From: Anaerolineales bacterium
GTDB lineage: Bacteria > Chloroflexota > Anaerolineae > 4572-78 > J111
DNA: 64,000 nucleotides
Reading direction: 5' to 3'
Assembly: GCA_015075185.1 (NCBI GenBank)
Contig: JABTUW010000001.1
Coordinates: 1,302,001-1,366,000, forward strand
Position numbers and translations under genes: made by a program. Numbering within the stretch: position 1 is the stretch's first letter; each line of letters opens with the position of its first letter. This document shows, piece after piece, positions 53,978 to 62,554 of this stretch. The notes under the pieces are model-generated. The model searched no databases and was not told where the DNA came from. It worked only from the letters and a program-made list of their open reading frames with translations.

Positions 53978-54052
53978 AACCGCAGATGAATAGGGTAGTC
54001 AGACAAAAATAAAATTTCATATATCTGCGTCCATCAGCATCTATCTGCGGTT
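53978..54052. repeat. Hairpin repeat (AACCGCAGAT arms)
   Basis: AACCGCAGAT at the left and ATCTGCGGTT at the right form a 10-base stem with a long A+T-rich centre. A similar ATCTGCG half-repeat lies inside (54022-54029). It ends 21 bases before the aminotransferase ATG. Confidence 0.65.
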
Positions 54053-54073
54053 CCATAAAAAGGAGATTCTATC

Positions 54074-55300
54074 ATGTCCAACCTGGCAATTCACGGCGGC
54101 GAACCCGTCCGCAAAGAACCTTACCCGGCCTGGCCGGTCCACGACGAGCGTGATATTGAAGCGGTGACGGCGGTCATCAGATCGGGGCGGTGGGGCGGCT
54201 ATCCCTACCCCGGCCCGCAAACCGCCGAATTTGCCCGGCGCTTTGCCGAGATGCAGGGCGGCGGCTATGCCGTGCCCATGGCTAACGGCACGGTGACGAT
54301 GGAAGTCGCCCTGCGCGCCGTCGGCATCGGCTGGGGGGATGAGGTCATTGTCCCGGCCTACACCTTCCAGGCGACTGCCGCCGCGCCCATGGCCGCCGGG
54401 GCCATCCCGGTCATCGTGGATATTGACCCGGAAACCTACTGTATGGATCCGAAAGCCGTCGAAGCGGCGATCACGCCAAAAACCAGGGCGATCATCCCGG
54501 TTCACCTGGGCGCGCAGATGTCCGATATGGACGCCCTCATGGACATCGCCGAGCGGCACAACTTGATTGTGATCGAAGACTGCGCCCATGCCCATGGGGC
54601 CAAATGGCGCGGGCGCGGGGCCGGGACTATCGGCCATTTTGGTTCCTTCAGCCTGCAATCCTCCAAAATTCTGAGCACCGGCGAAGGCGGCGTGCTGCTG
54701 TGCCGTACCCCGGAACTGGCCACGCGCGTCGCCAGCATTATTGACTGCGGCCGCCCGCACGACGAAGCCGAGCAAATGTTTACCATGGGCGCTAACTTCC
54801 GCATGGCCGAAATCCAGGCCGCCCTGGGCAATGTCGCCGTTGAACGCTTCCCCGAACAGACGCGGCAGCGTGATGAGATGGCGGCTTACATGGACGAGGC
54901 GCTGAGCGATATTCCGGGGGTGCGCGTGCTCAAGCGCAACCCGCGCCACACCACCCGCGCGGTCTATCGCTACATCTTCGCTATTGATCCGGCTGTCTTT
55001 GGCGCGGAGCATGGCCCGGTCTGTGCTGCTCTAACCGCCGAAGGTATTCCCTGCTGGGAAGGCTATGAAGCCATGCATCACTACGAACTGTTCCAGCCGC
55101 ACCTGTCCAAATTGCCGGTGCCCAGCGCCTTTCCCGAAAGGTTTCAATTCGAGCAGATGGACCTGCCCGAAGCGGAGCGAGCCTGCGAGCACGAAGCCGT
55201 CTGGCTGGACGAGTCGGTCTTCCGGGCCGGGCCGCAGGGAGTGGATGATGCGGTGGCGGCTATCCGCAAGATTCAGGAACATGCGGCGGAGTTAAGATAA
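54074..55300 (+). CDS. DegT/DnrJ/EryC1-family sugar aminotransferase
   Basis: A 408-residue PLP enzyme. PLP Lys is K198 in QSSKILSTGEGG; the phosphate-binding loop is PMANGTVTMEVAL; VIEDCAHAHGA carries the PLP Asp. RBS AAGGAG precedes the ATG. Family members transaminate keto-sugars at the 3- or 4-position; scyllo-inosose aminotransferases also belong here. In this locus it could take a keto-sugar made by the Gfo/Idh dehydrogenase. Confidence 0.9.
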   Translation: MSNLAIHGGEPVRKEPYPAWPVHDERDIEAVTAVIRSGRWGGYPYPGPQTAEFARRFAEMQGGGYAVPMANGTVTMEVALRAVGIGWGDEVIVPAYTFQATAAAPMAAGAIPVIVDIDPETYCMDPKAVEAAITPKTRAIIPVHLGAQMSDMDALMDIAERHNLIVIEDCAHAHGAKWRGRGAGTIGHFGSFSLQSSKILSTGEGGVLLCRTPELATRVASIIDCGRPHDEAEQMFTMGANFRMAEIQAALGNVAVERFPEQTRQRDEMAAYMDEALSDIPGVRVLKRNPRHTTRAVYRYIFAIDPAVFGAEHGPVCAALTAEGIPCWEGYEAMHHYELFQPHLSKLPVPSAFPERFQFEQMDLPEAERACEHEAVWLDESVFRAGPQGVDDAVAAIRKIQEHAAELR

Positions 55301-55336
55301 ACCAGAGATTATTGGGAATAACGGGCAAGTCTCCCA

Positions 55337-55437
55337 TGTCATTCCGAGTGAAGCGGAGCGGAACGAGGAATCCCTCGAAACTTGGTTAAAAAGTATCTCT
55401 ACAGGGATTTCTCGCTCCTTCGTCGCTCGAAATGACA
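55337..55437. repeat. ~100-bp palindromic repeat family, copy C
   Basis: Starts TGTCATTCCGAGTGAAGCGG and ends CTCGAAATGACA. It has the same arm orientation as copy B and opposite to copy A. It lies between the aminotransferase and SIS genes. Confidence 0.9.
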
Positions 55438-55499
55438 TGTCTCAGGCTTGATTCCAATAGCGTCTACTGGACACTCCTATGAATTTATCGAAATCATGC

Positions 55500-55530
55500 T
55501 GCGTGTTCTGTTTGTTTTACAGAACACGCA
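55500..55530. repeat. Hairpin before the SIS gene
   Basis: TGCGTGTTCTGT and ACAGAACACGCA pair perfectly over a 7-base loop (TTGTTTT). It resembles, in its GCGTGTT core, the 51490-51537 hairpin in the same locus. Confidence 0.7.
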
Positions 55531-55571
55531 ACACGTTTAATCGTTAAGTAAATTCCTCTTGGAGAATTATT

Positions 55572-56615
55572 ATGGAAAAAGTATCTGTTCTCGAACAAGA
55601 AATCAACGAGCAGCCGGAAGCCGTTCGCCGGCTGCTCGACCAGGAGATAGGACCGGTCCAGCAACTGGCCGCTTCACTTCAGGACCGGTTCGATTACGTA
55701 CTGATTGCCGCTCGCGGCACTTCCGACAACGCGGCTCGCTACGCCCAGTACACCTTTGGCGCGTACAATCGCCTGCAGGTGGCTTTGGCGACACCGTCGC
55801 TATTTACGCTGTACGAGCGCCCACCGCTGTTAACGGGAGCTTTGGTCATCGGCATTTCGCAGTCAGGCCAGTCGCCGGATATCGGGGCGGTGGTGGCCGA
55901 AGGGCGGCGGCAAGGACGGCCAACCATTGCTATCACCAATGATCGAGCCTCACCCCTGGCCCAGGCTGCCGAGTACGTTATTCCCATCCACGCCGGACCG
56001 GAGCGAGCCATCGCCGCCACCAAAACTTACACCACCTCGCTGGCCGCCCTGGCTCTTTTTTCGGCGGCTCTGGCCGGAGACCAAGAGCGGCTGGCCCAGC
56101 TTCAGCGCCTGCCGGAGTTGATGCAGCAAACGTTAGCAGACCTCACGCCCGTGATGACCCGGGCAGAGCGTTATCGTTATATGGGCCACTGCGCGGTCAT
56201 TGGGCGCGGCTACAACTTTGCCACGGCCTTTGAGATTGCCCTCAAAATCAAAGAGTTGACCCGCATTGTGGCCGAACCTTACTCCTCCGCCGACTTTCGC
56301 CACGGCCCGATTGCTATGGTCGGGCAGGGTTTTCCGGTGCTGGTCGTCGCCCCCCGCGATACTGTCTCGGATGATATTCATGGGTTGGTGGCTGATCTCA
56401 AGGGATTAGGGGCCGAGTTGCTGCTCATTTCGGAGGATGAAGCGGTGCTGGGCCAGGCCCAATTGCCGCTCTCTCTTCCACCTAATATCCCCGAATGGCT
56501 GACGCCGCTGGTCGCAGTTCTGCCGGGGCAGCTTTTTAGTCTGGCCCTGGCCCAGGCCAAAGGACTGAACCCCGACCAGCCAGCGGGTCTCAAAAAAGTG
56601 ACCGAAACACTGTAA
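55572..56615 (+). CDS. SIS-domain protein, GlmS/AgaS-like
   Basis: A 347-residue protein with two SIS domains, like the isomerase half of GlmS but lacking the glutaminase part. IAARGTSDNAARYAQYTF and VIGISQSGQSPDIGAVVAEG are the phosphosugar-binding loops. A TTGGAG lies before the ATG. Likely deaminates or isomerises an amino-sugar phosphate, as AgaS and FrlB do. It ends the sugar locus. Confidence 0.9.
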   Translation: MEKVSVLEQEINEQPEAVRRLLDQEIGPVQQLAASLQDRFDYVLIAARGTSDNAARYAQYTFGAYNRLQVALATPSLFTLYERPPLLTGALVIGISQSGQSPDIGAVVAEGRRQGRPTIAITNDRASPLAQAAEYVIPIHAGPERAIAATKTYTTSLAALALFSAALAGDQERLAQLQRLPELMQQTLADLTPVMTRAERYRYMGHCAVIGRGYNFATAFEIALKIKELTRIVAEPYSSADFRHGPIAMVGQGFPVLVVAPRDTVSDDIHGLVADLKGLGAELLLISEDEAVLGQAQLPLSLPPNIPEWLTPLVAVLPGQLFSLALAQAKGLNPDQPAGLKKVTETL

Positions 56616-56718
56616 ACAAGCCTTTAACCCTCCTTTGGTAAAACAAGCAGTGAGTGCTATTATTACTACTGTATGGCAGCATTGCCTGTATTTTAGGCGA
56701 CGCTAATGGAGGTAGCCT

Positions 56719-57459
56719 ATGAGCCAAACCCTGCGCATTCTATTGATTGATGATAACCCGGATGACCGGACCCTGGCCACGCGTGAACTAAAACGCGGTT
56801 TTACCAATATTGATATTGTCCAGGTGGCCGATGCCGAGGGTTTGACTCAGGCTTTACAAGAGGGCGGCTTCGACCTGGTTATTACCGACTACCAACTGCG
56901 TTGGACCGACGGCTTGACCGTGTTACGAACTATTAAAGGGAGTTGGCCCGACTGCCCGGTGGTGATGTTTACGGCAACCGGGAGCGAAGAGGTCGCCGTG
57001 GAAGCGATGAAGGCCGGGCTGAACGATTACGTCCTCAAATCGCCCAAACATTTTCCCCGCCTGACAGCGGCAGTTCGTCTGGCCCTGGAGCAAGCGGAGC
57101 AGCGGCGGGCGCTCAAAGAGGCCGAAACGCGCTATCGCAGCTTGTTTGATGGTGTCCCCATTGGGTTATACCGGGCTACTCCCACTGGACAACTCCTGGA
57201 TGCTAACCCTGCTCTGGTCAAAATGCTGGGGTATCCCAACCGGGACGCCCTGCTGGCAGTTAACCTGGCTCACCTCTATGCCAACCCAGAAGAGCGCCAG
57301 CAGTGGCTGCTCTTGATGGAACGCAGTGGATTGGTGCAGAACTTTGAAGTGCAAATGCGCCGGTTGGATGGAACAATTATCTGGGTTCGGAACAGCGCCA
57401 GCGCCGTGCGGGATGAGCAAAATCAGGTGCTTTATTATGAGGGTGCGGTGGTGGCTTGA
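56719..57459 (+). CDS. Response regulator with PAS domain
   Basis: A 246-residue protein: receiver domain (about 5-125) with D11, D12, phospho-acceptor D57 and K107 in VLKSPKHF, a short coiled coil (QRRALKEAETRYRSLFD), then one PAS domain with a PAC end (LVQNFEVQMRRLDGTIIWVRNSASAV). It stops right after PAC, without any kinase or output domain. GGAGG precedes the ATG. It could relay signals or be the front part of a truncated hybrid. Confidence 0.88.
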   Translation: MSQTLRILLIDDNPDDRTLATRELKRGFTNIDIVQVADAEGLTQALQEGGFDLVITDYQLRWTDGLTVLRTIKGSWPDCPVVMFTATGSEEVAVEAMKAGLNDYVLKSPKHFPRLTAAVRLALEQAEQRRALKEAETRYRSLFDGVPIGLYRATPTGQLLDANPALVKMLGYPNRDALLAVNLAHLYANPEERQQWLLLMERSGLVQNFEVQMRRLDGTIIWVRNSASAVRDEQNQVLYYEGAVVA

Positions 57460-57731
57460 TAAGGGGAGTAGACAGTAAGGAGGAGAGAGCAAGCCTTCTT
57501 TATTCCTTACCTCTTGTTCCACTTTATTCGAGATTAGGACTTTAATAGTACTTGACGTGCCCTCTTTTTCCCCTTATACTTTAGTTGATGTTAAATTAGC
57601 ATCGGTTCCAGGCTGGCTATCCCCGCTAACTTAACGGGGAACTTGTTATTACTCCACTCCCAATGCTGCATCCATCCTATACCTAACCTGGTCTCTTGGA
57701 AGCTAATATTTTTATACGTGGAGGTCTCCAT

Positions 57732-60700
57732 ATGACCCAATCAACGTCCAGACCTCAGCAGAGTTGGATTGGACATACTATTGGCGGCCGCTATAAAATT
57801 GAAGCGCTGCTCGGCCACGGAGGTATGTCTACAGTTTACCAGGCTGCCGATCCTAATTTGCGGCGCACTGTCGCCGTCAAATTGATCCATCCCCATCTCT
57901 CTAACGATCCCCAATTTGTCCGGCGCTTTGAACAGGAAGCCGCTGCTGTCGCCCAACTCCGCCACCCCAATATTATTCAGGTGTTTGACTTTGCTCACGA
58001 TGAAGGCGTCTACTATATGGTGTTGGAGTATGTGCCGGGCGAAACGCTTCAGGCCAGGCTCACTACCCTCAATTCCTCCGGCCAACGTCTGCCCCTCAAC
58101 GAGACAATTCAAATTATGGGTTCTGTCTGCGATGCCGTGGCTTACGCCCACCAGCGCGGCATGATTCACCGGGATCTGAAGCCGGCCAACGTGATGCTCA
58201 ATCCCCAGGGCCAGCCAATCTTGATGGATTTTGGGGTAGCCAAGATGCTGGGTGATGTGCAGCATACAGCCACCGGCGCTGTGGTTGGCACAGCCCTGTA
58301 CATGTCACCCGAACAGGCCCGCGGCGAACGCCCCACCGAGCGCTCCGATATTTATTCCTTAGGTGTCGTGCTGTATGAGATGATAACCGGGGTGCCTCCT
58401 TTCAAGGCCGACTCGGCGGTCAGCCTCATGATGCAGCATGTGACTCAGCCAATACCTGATGCGCGCCAACTGAACCAACATGTTCCTGACCTGCTGGCCG
58501 CAGTGACCAAAAAGGCCCTGGCCAAAGAGCCGGGAGATCGTTATCGCACGGCCTCTGATATGGCCGTGGCCCTGCGGGCCATTGATTTGTCGGGGCGAGC
58601 CGCGGCAACCATACCGGTCAAAGATGCTTCGGACTTCAACCCCACCGTCGTCGAGTCAGCCTCGGCAGGCCCAAAACCCACGCCAACTTCTGGTGTTACT
58701 CAACCAGGCCGCAAGGGGAATCCACTCCTGTGGGGGCTAGGGGCAATAGCAGCTTTAGTGATCTTGGCGCTTGGTTTAGGTCTGTTCTACTTCCTCTCGC
58801 GTTCCGGCGCCAAAACAGAGCAGGCGGTCGCTATAGCCAGTGAGGCCGAACTGCCTTCGTCGGAGAAGATGACCAAAATTACGGCGGGAACTTACACCGT
58901 AGGCCGTGATGCGCCCGGCCAGAACTACGTCCCCCCCCAGGAAGTCAAACTGGCTGAGTTTTGGATTGACCAGTACGAAGTCTCGAACGCCCAGTATGCT
59001 CCATTTTTGGCTGAAACTAAAACCCCGCCCCCGGCAGATTGGGTGGATGGGAAAATTCCGGCTGACCAGGATATTTTTCCGGTCCAGGGCGTCACCTGGG
59101 ATCAAGCCGCCACCTACTGCCAGTGGGCTAAAAAACGCCTGCCCAGCGAAGCCGAATGGGAAGTGGCGGCTCGTGGACCGGAGGGCCGGCTGTATCCCTG
59201 GGGAGACGATCCCAAGGCGGTTGAACTGCCTCGCAGCGGCGTTTATAAAGTCGGCGGCAAGCCGACCAATCAAAGCGCCTTTGGGGTATTTGACATGGCC
59301 GGCAATGTCTGGGAGTGGGTCGGTAACCCTTACGCTCCGGTAGCCAAAGAGGGCGATCAAGTTCTACGCGGAGGCGAAAACGGCCTGCTCAAGGATATGG
59401 CCTACCGGCTGGAAGGCCCGCCTAATCAGGAGTCCATTATCAAAACGGCAGGAATTCGCTGCGCTGCCGACAAAGTGAATGTGATCCAAACCGAAATTGC
59501 CAAAGTCGAAGGCGTTTTGGAAGATGATAAATTTGCCGATCCCGGCAGCGGCTGGCCCATTTTGAGCGAGGGAACCTATCTCTACGGTTATCACCCGCCC
59601 GACTATTATCACGTCGAAGTAGGCCAGCCGGACTCATATACTGTTGTTTCCCGCGCGCCGGATTTTGACAATGTGACAGTGGAAACTGATGTACTGGTAG
59701 ATCACACCGATACGGAAAAGGGGAATTATCGTTATGGTTTGGCTTTGCGGCGTTCGGGAGACAATTACTACGCTTTTGCAGTGTCGTCGCGCACAGGCAC
59801 GTGGCAGGTACTCAAAAGTTCGTCCGGCCAGCTTGAGGTTTTGGCCGAAGGATCGGTCGAGTCACTGCAAGGCTTTGCTCCACCGGGTTTCACCCCCGAT
59901 AAAACTGACAGCTTACGCGTGGATGCTAATGGGGTCAATTTCACATTTTACATCAACGGCGAGGCAGTCACAGAAGTGAGCGACGCCGACTACTCCAGGG
60001 GTCAGGTGGGCTTCTTTGTTGAGACTTTTGATGAAACCCTGACCCACGTTCACTACGACGAGTTGGTAGTACGACAGGTTGAAGAGGGAGCAGTCGCCAG
60101 TGCGCCGGTGGAAGGTATTCTGGAGCAAGATGATTTTACCGATCCCAACAGCGGCTGGCCGGCTTCGAGCGATGACAAACAGGTGCTCGGCTATCACCCG
60201 CCGGATTACTACCACGTTCAAATTAGCATCCCCAACGATTGGGCCGTGGCCTCCAAAGCGCCCGATTTTACGGATGCGACCGTCGAAACTGAGGTATTGG
60301 TGGACCATACCGATACCGAAAAAGGCGACTTTCGCTACGGCCTGGCCCTGCGCCGTTCCGGGGATGATAAATTTTATGCCTTTGTCGTTTCCTCACGGAG
60401 CGGGACGTGGCAGGCGCTGAAACGTACGGCGGCGGGTTTCGAGACGCTGGCCGAGGGCAAGGTGGAGACGCTGCAAGGTTTTGCCCCACCGGGTTTCACC
60501 CCCGATAAAACCGACACGCTGCGAGTAGACGCCCAAGGCGCCGACTTCGTTTTTCAGATTAACGGCCAGCCAATAGCCCAGGTGCATGATGAGGATTACC
60601 CCACCGGACAGATTGGCTTCTTTGTCGAGACCTTTGACGAGGCATTAGCCCACGTCCATTATGAAGCCTTGACTGTGCGGGAAGTCGAATTTGAGGCTGT

Positions 60701-61652
60701 CGCTGCCGCGCCGGAAACTACCCCCACCGCAGTGGCTTCCACCGCACCGACTGCTGAAGCACCAGTCGTTGCAGAACCAACTTCTGAAACACTGGCTGAT
60801 GAAACACCGACCGAGGAAGCGCCCCCTTCCGCCGCGCCGACTTCTGAAGAATCAACCTCAGATGTCATTGCTACGGCTACCGCAACAGTCCCGCCGCCGA
60901 CTCCAACCCCTGAACCTGAGCCGACAGCCACCCTGGAGCCGCCGACGGCTACCGCCGTGCCAAGGCCGGAGGGCATGGTGTTAATCCCGGCTGGTTCTTT
61001 TCTCATGGGTTCAGCTTCCGGTCAGGCCAACGAAGCGCCGGTGCATGAAGTAGCTTTGGACGCTTTTTACATGGACACGTTTGAGGTTAGCAACGCCCAA
61101 TATCGGGCCTGCGTTAACGGCGGCGGCTGCACGCCGGGTAACAAGGTGGACTCCTTTACCTACAAAGGCTACCGTGACAACCCGGCCTATGATAATTATC
61201 CGGTCGTAGGCGTAACCTGGGACCAGGCCGAGGCTTACTGCCGCTGGGCCGGCAAGCGCCTGCCGAGCGAGGCTGAGTGGGAGTATGCGGCAAGAGGTCC
61301 TGAAAACCTGATCTGGCCCTGGGGCAATGCGTTTGATCCCACCCTGTCGGCGGCCAGCGCATCCGACACCCAGCCGGTGGACAGCTATCCTGGCGGGGCC
61401 AGCCCGTTTGGGATATACAATATGGCCGGCAATGCGGGCGAGTGGGTGACCGATGTTTACAATGAAGCATTTTATGCCAACTCACCTGCCAAGAATCCCC
61501 TTAGCACAGGTGATGGCGCCGGCCGAATCTTTCGCGGCGGCAGCTTTGCCAACCCCGACGGTGCTTTTTACACCACCAGCCGCCGTTATGGCAATGCCCG
61601 TACCTTCAACGACGTGGATGTAGGCTTCCGCTGCGCCAAAAACGCTTCCTGA
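57732..61652 (+). CDS. Ser/Thr kinase with two FGE-sulfatase and two LamG-like domains
   Basis: I chose ATG 57732 (MTQSTSRPQQ), 6 bases after GGAGGT; an upstream ATG at 57696 has no site. The 1306-residue protein has a Pkn-type kinase (about 18-285): GHGGMSTVY, K50, HRDLKPAN with D148, DFG at 166-168 and SPEQARG. Then a membrane helix (about 329-355), FGE-sulfatase-like domain 1 (about 379-583), two LamG/concanavalin-like domains with about 75 percent internal similarity (about 591-782 and 793-983), a Pro/Thr/Glu linker (about 990-1076) and FGE domain 2 (about 1080-1306), ending DVGFRCAK. The FGE domains lack a Cys pair. Outer part probably senses ligands and controls the kinase inside the cell. 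Confidence 0.92.
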   Translation: MTQSTSRPQQSWIGHTIGGRYKIEALLGHGGMSTVYQAADPNLRRTVAVKLIHPHLSNDPQFVRRFEQEAAAVAQLRHPNIIQVFDFAHDEGVYYMVLEYVPGETLQARLTTLNSSGQRLPLNETIQIMGSVCDAVAYAHQRGMIHRDLKPANVMLNPQGQPILMDFGVAKMLGDVQHTATGAVVGTALYMSPEQARGERPTERSDIYSLGVVLYEMITGVPPFKADSAVSLMMQHVTQPIPDARQLNQHVPDLLAAVTKKALAKEPGDRYRTASDMAVALRAIDLSGRAAATIPVKDASDFNPTVVESASAGPKPTPTSGVTQPGRKGNPLLWGLGAIAALVILALGLGLFYFLSRSGAKTEQAVAIASEAELPSSEKMTKITAGTYTVGRDAPGQNYVPPQEVKLAEFWIDQYEVSNAQYAPFLAETKTPPPADWVDGKIPADQDIFPVQGVTWDQAATYCQWAKKRLPSEAEWEVAARGPEGRLYPWGDDPKAVELPRSGVYKVGGKPTNQSAFGVFDMAGNVWEWVGNPYAPVAKEGDQVLRGGENGLLKDMAYRLEGPPNQESIIKTAGIRCAADKVNVIQTEIAKVEGVLEDDKFADPGSGWPILSEGTYLYGYHPPDYYHVEVGQPDSYTVVSRAPDFDNVTVETDVLVDHTDTEKGNYRYGLALRRSGDNYYAFAVSSRTGTWQVLKSSSGQLEVLAEGSVESLQGFAPPGFTPDKTDSLRVDANGVNFTFYINGEAVTEVSDADYSRGQVGFFVETFDETLTHVHYDELVVRQVEEGAVASAPVEGILEQDDFTDPNSGWPASSDDKQVLGYHPPDYYHVQISIPNDWAVASKAPDFTDATVETEVLVDHTDTEKGDFRYGLALRRSGDDKFYAFVVSSRSGTWQALKRTAAGFETLAEGKVETLQGFAPPGFTPDKTDTLRVDAQGADFVFQINGQPIAQVHDEDYPTGQIGFFVETFDEALAHVHYEALTVREVEFEAVAAAPETTPTAVASTAPTAEAPVVAEPTSETLADETPTEEAPPSAAPTSEESTSDVIATATATVPPPTPTPEPEPTATLEPPTATAVPRPEGMVLIPAGSFLMGSASGQANEAPVHEVALDAFYMDTFEVSNAQYRACVNGGGCTPGNKVDSFTYKGYRDNPAYDNYPVVGVTWDQAEAYCRWAGKRLPSEAEWEYAARGPENLIWPWGNAFDPTLSAASASDTQPVDSYPGGASPFGIYNMAGNAGEWVTDVYNEAFYANSPAKNPLSTGDGAGRIFRGGSFANPDGAFYTTSRRYGNARTFNDVDVGFRCAKNAS

Positions 61653-62372
61653 TTATTTTCCTTTCTGCGCTTTTAATCGAGCTACTTCCTTACGTAACGC
61701 GGTCTCAATATCAATCATGCGGGTTTGCCCCAAATAAGTGGTCTGCTGAGCGTCGGTTATCTGCTGCAACACCCGCAGCACCGCCGCAATCAAGTCGGCG
61801 CTGTCCTGGCTGTCCCGGACCATCTTTGCCAGAGCAGCTTGCTGGGGTAGTTCCTTTCGCAGGGCCTCCTGAAGTAGAGCCAGATTACCACTCAAAACCA
61901 TCAAGTGGTTATTGATATAGTGGGACAGGGTTACCGCTGTTTGACGAACCGTTTCTGAAGCAATCAAATTGCGGGTCAGTTCTTCCCGCTCGCGTACGAG
62001 CCGGCTCTCTTGCAAGGCTCGATCCACCGCCTGCTGTACGTCCTCAACTGTGAAAGGTTTAGCCAGGTAATCGCGCACACCCAGGCGAAAAACCTCAACC
62101 GCCGTACTTTCAGAACCGTGCATCGTCATAAAGATGACTGGAGCCTGACAGCCAGCCTGGCGCAGGCTCTTCAGCACTTCAAGGCCATCCATAAAAGGCA
62201 GTTGCATATCCAGCATAATCAAATCTGGCTGGCGCGAGACGGCCAGTTTCAGGCCGCTGCGGCCATCGGCGGCGCTAATCACCTGATATCCCAACGGGGT
62301 TAACATGTACTCCTTTAGGACACGGACAATCTCGGCGCTATCATCCACGACCAGAATTGTTTCATTGGACAT
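61653..62372 (-). CDS. Response regulator with DHp-like helix
   Basis: A 239-residue protein: receiver domain (about 4-120) with D10, D11, phospho-acceptor D55 in MLDMQLP and K106 in LAKPF, then a helical part with AVTLSHYINNHLMVLSGNLAL, which resembles a HisKA dimerisation helix with a His. No ATPase domain follows. It may be a phosphotransfer protein. Its stop abuts that of the giant kinase with no base between. Confidence 0.85.
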   Translation of the reverse strand: MSNETILVVDDSAEIVRVLKEYMLTPLGYQVISAADGRSGLKLAVSRQPDLIMLDMQLPFMDGLEVLKSLRQAGCQAPVIFMTMHGSESTAVEVFRLGVRDYLAKPFTVEDVQQAVDRALQESRLVREREELTRNLIASETVRQTAVTLSHYINNHLMVLSGNLALLQEALRKELPQQAALAKMVRDSQDSADLIAAVLRVLQQITDAQQTTYLGQTRMIDIETALRKEVARLKAQKGK

Positions 62373-62469
62373 GGGGATTAGTCTCCCAAGGAAGATCGGC
62401 GTTTAGAGATTTATGATTAAATACCCGACGCCTGGTTTAGTCAATTTTGAAATCTGTTTCGATTTCCTC

Positions 62470-62498
62470 TTGACATCTCGCTGAGATTATAGTAGAAT
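62470..62498 (+). promoter_or_regulatory. Promoter of the second LacI gene
   Basis: TTGACA (62470-62475), 17 bases, then TAGAAT (62493-62498), a strong sigma-70-type promoter. The transcription start would lie at the edge of the palindrome that follows. Confidence 0.75.
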
Positions 62499-62504
62499 GG
62501 GGTT

Positions 62505-62528
62505 GATTATGCACACGTGTGCATAATC
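62505..62528. promoter_or_regulatory. Perfect 24-bp palindromic operator
   Basis: GATTATGCACAC followed by its exact reverse complement, with a central CG. It covers the expected transcription start of the LacI gene that follows, so autoregulation is likely. Confidence 0.82.
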
Positions 62529-62554
62529 TTAGCAACTTTTGCTGGAGAAGTCGG

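Noticed and set aside
54041..55012. 323-residue minus-strand frame over the DegT aminotransferase
   Set aside because: Antisense shadow; the sense strand encodes intact PLP motifs.
57732..61652. True formylglycine-generating or ergothioneine-type activity
   Set aside because: The FGE-like domains lack the Cys pair of FGE and the His triad of EgtB could not be seen; a binding role is more cautious.
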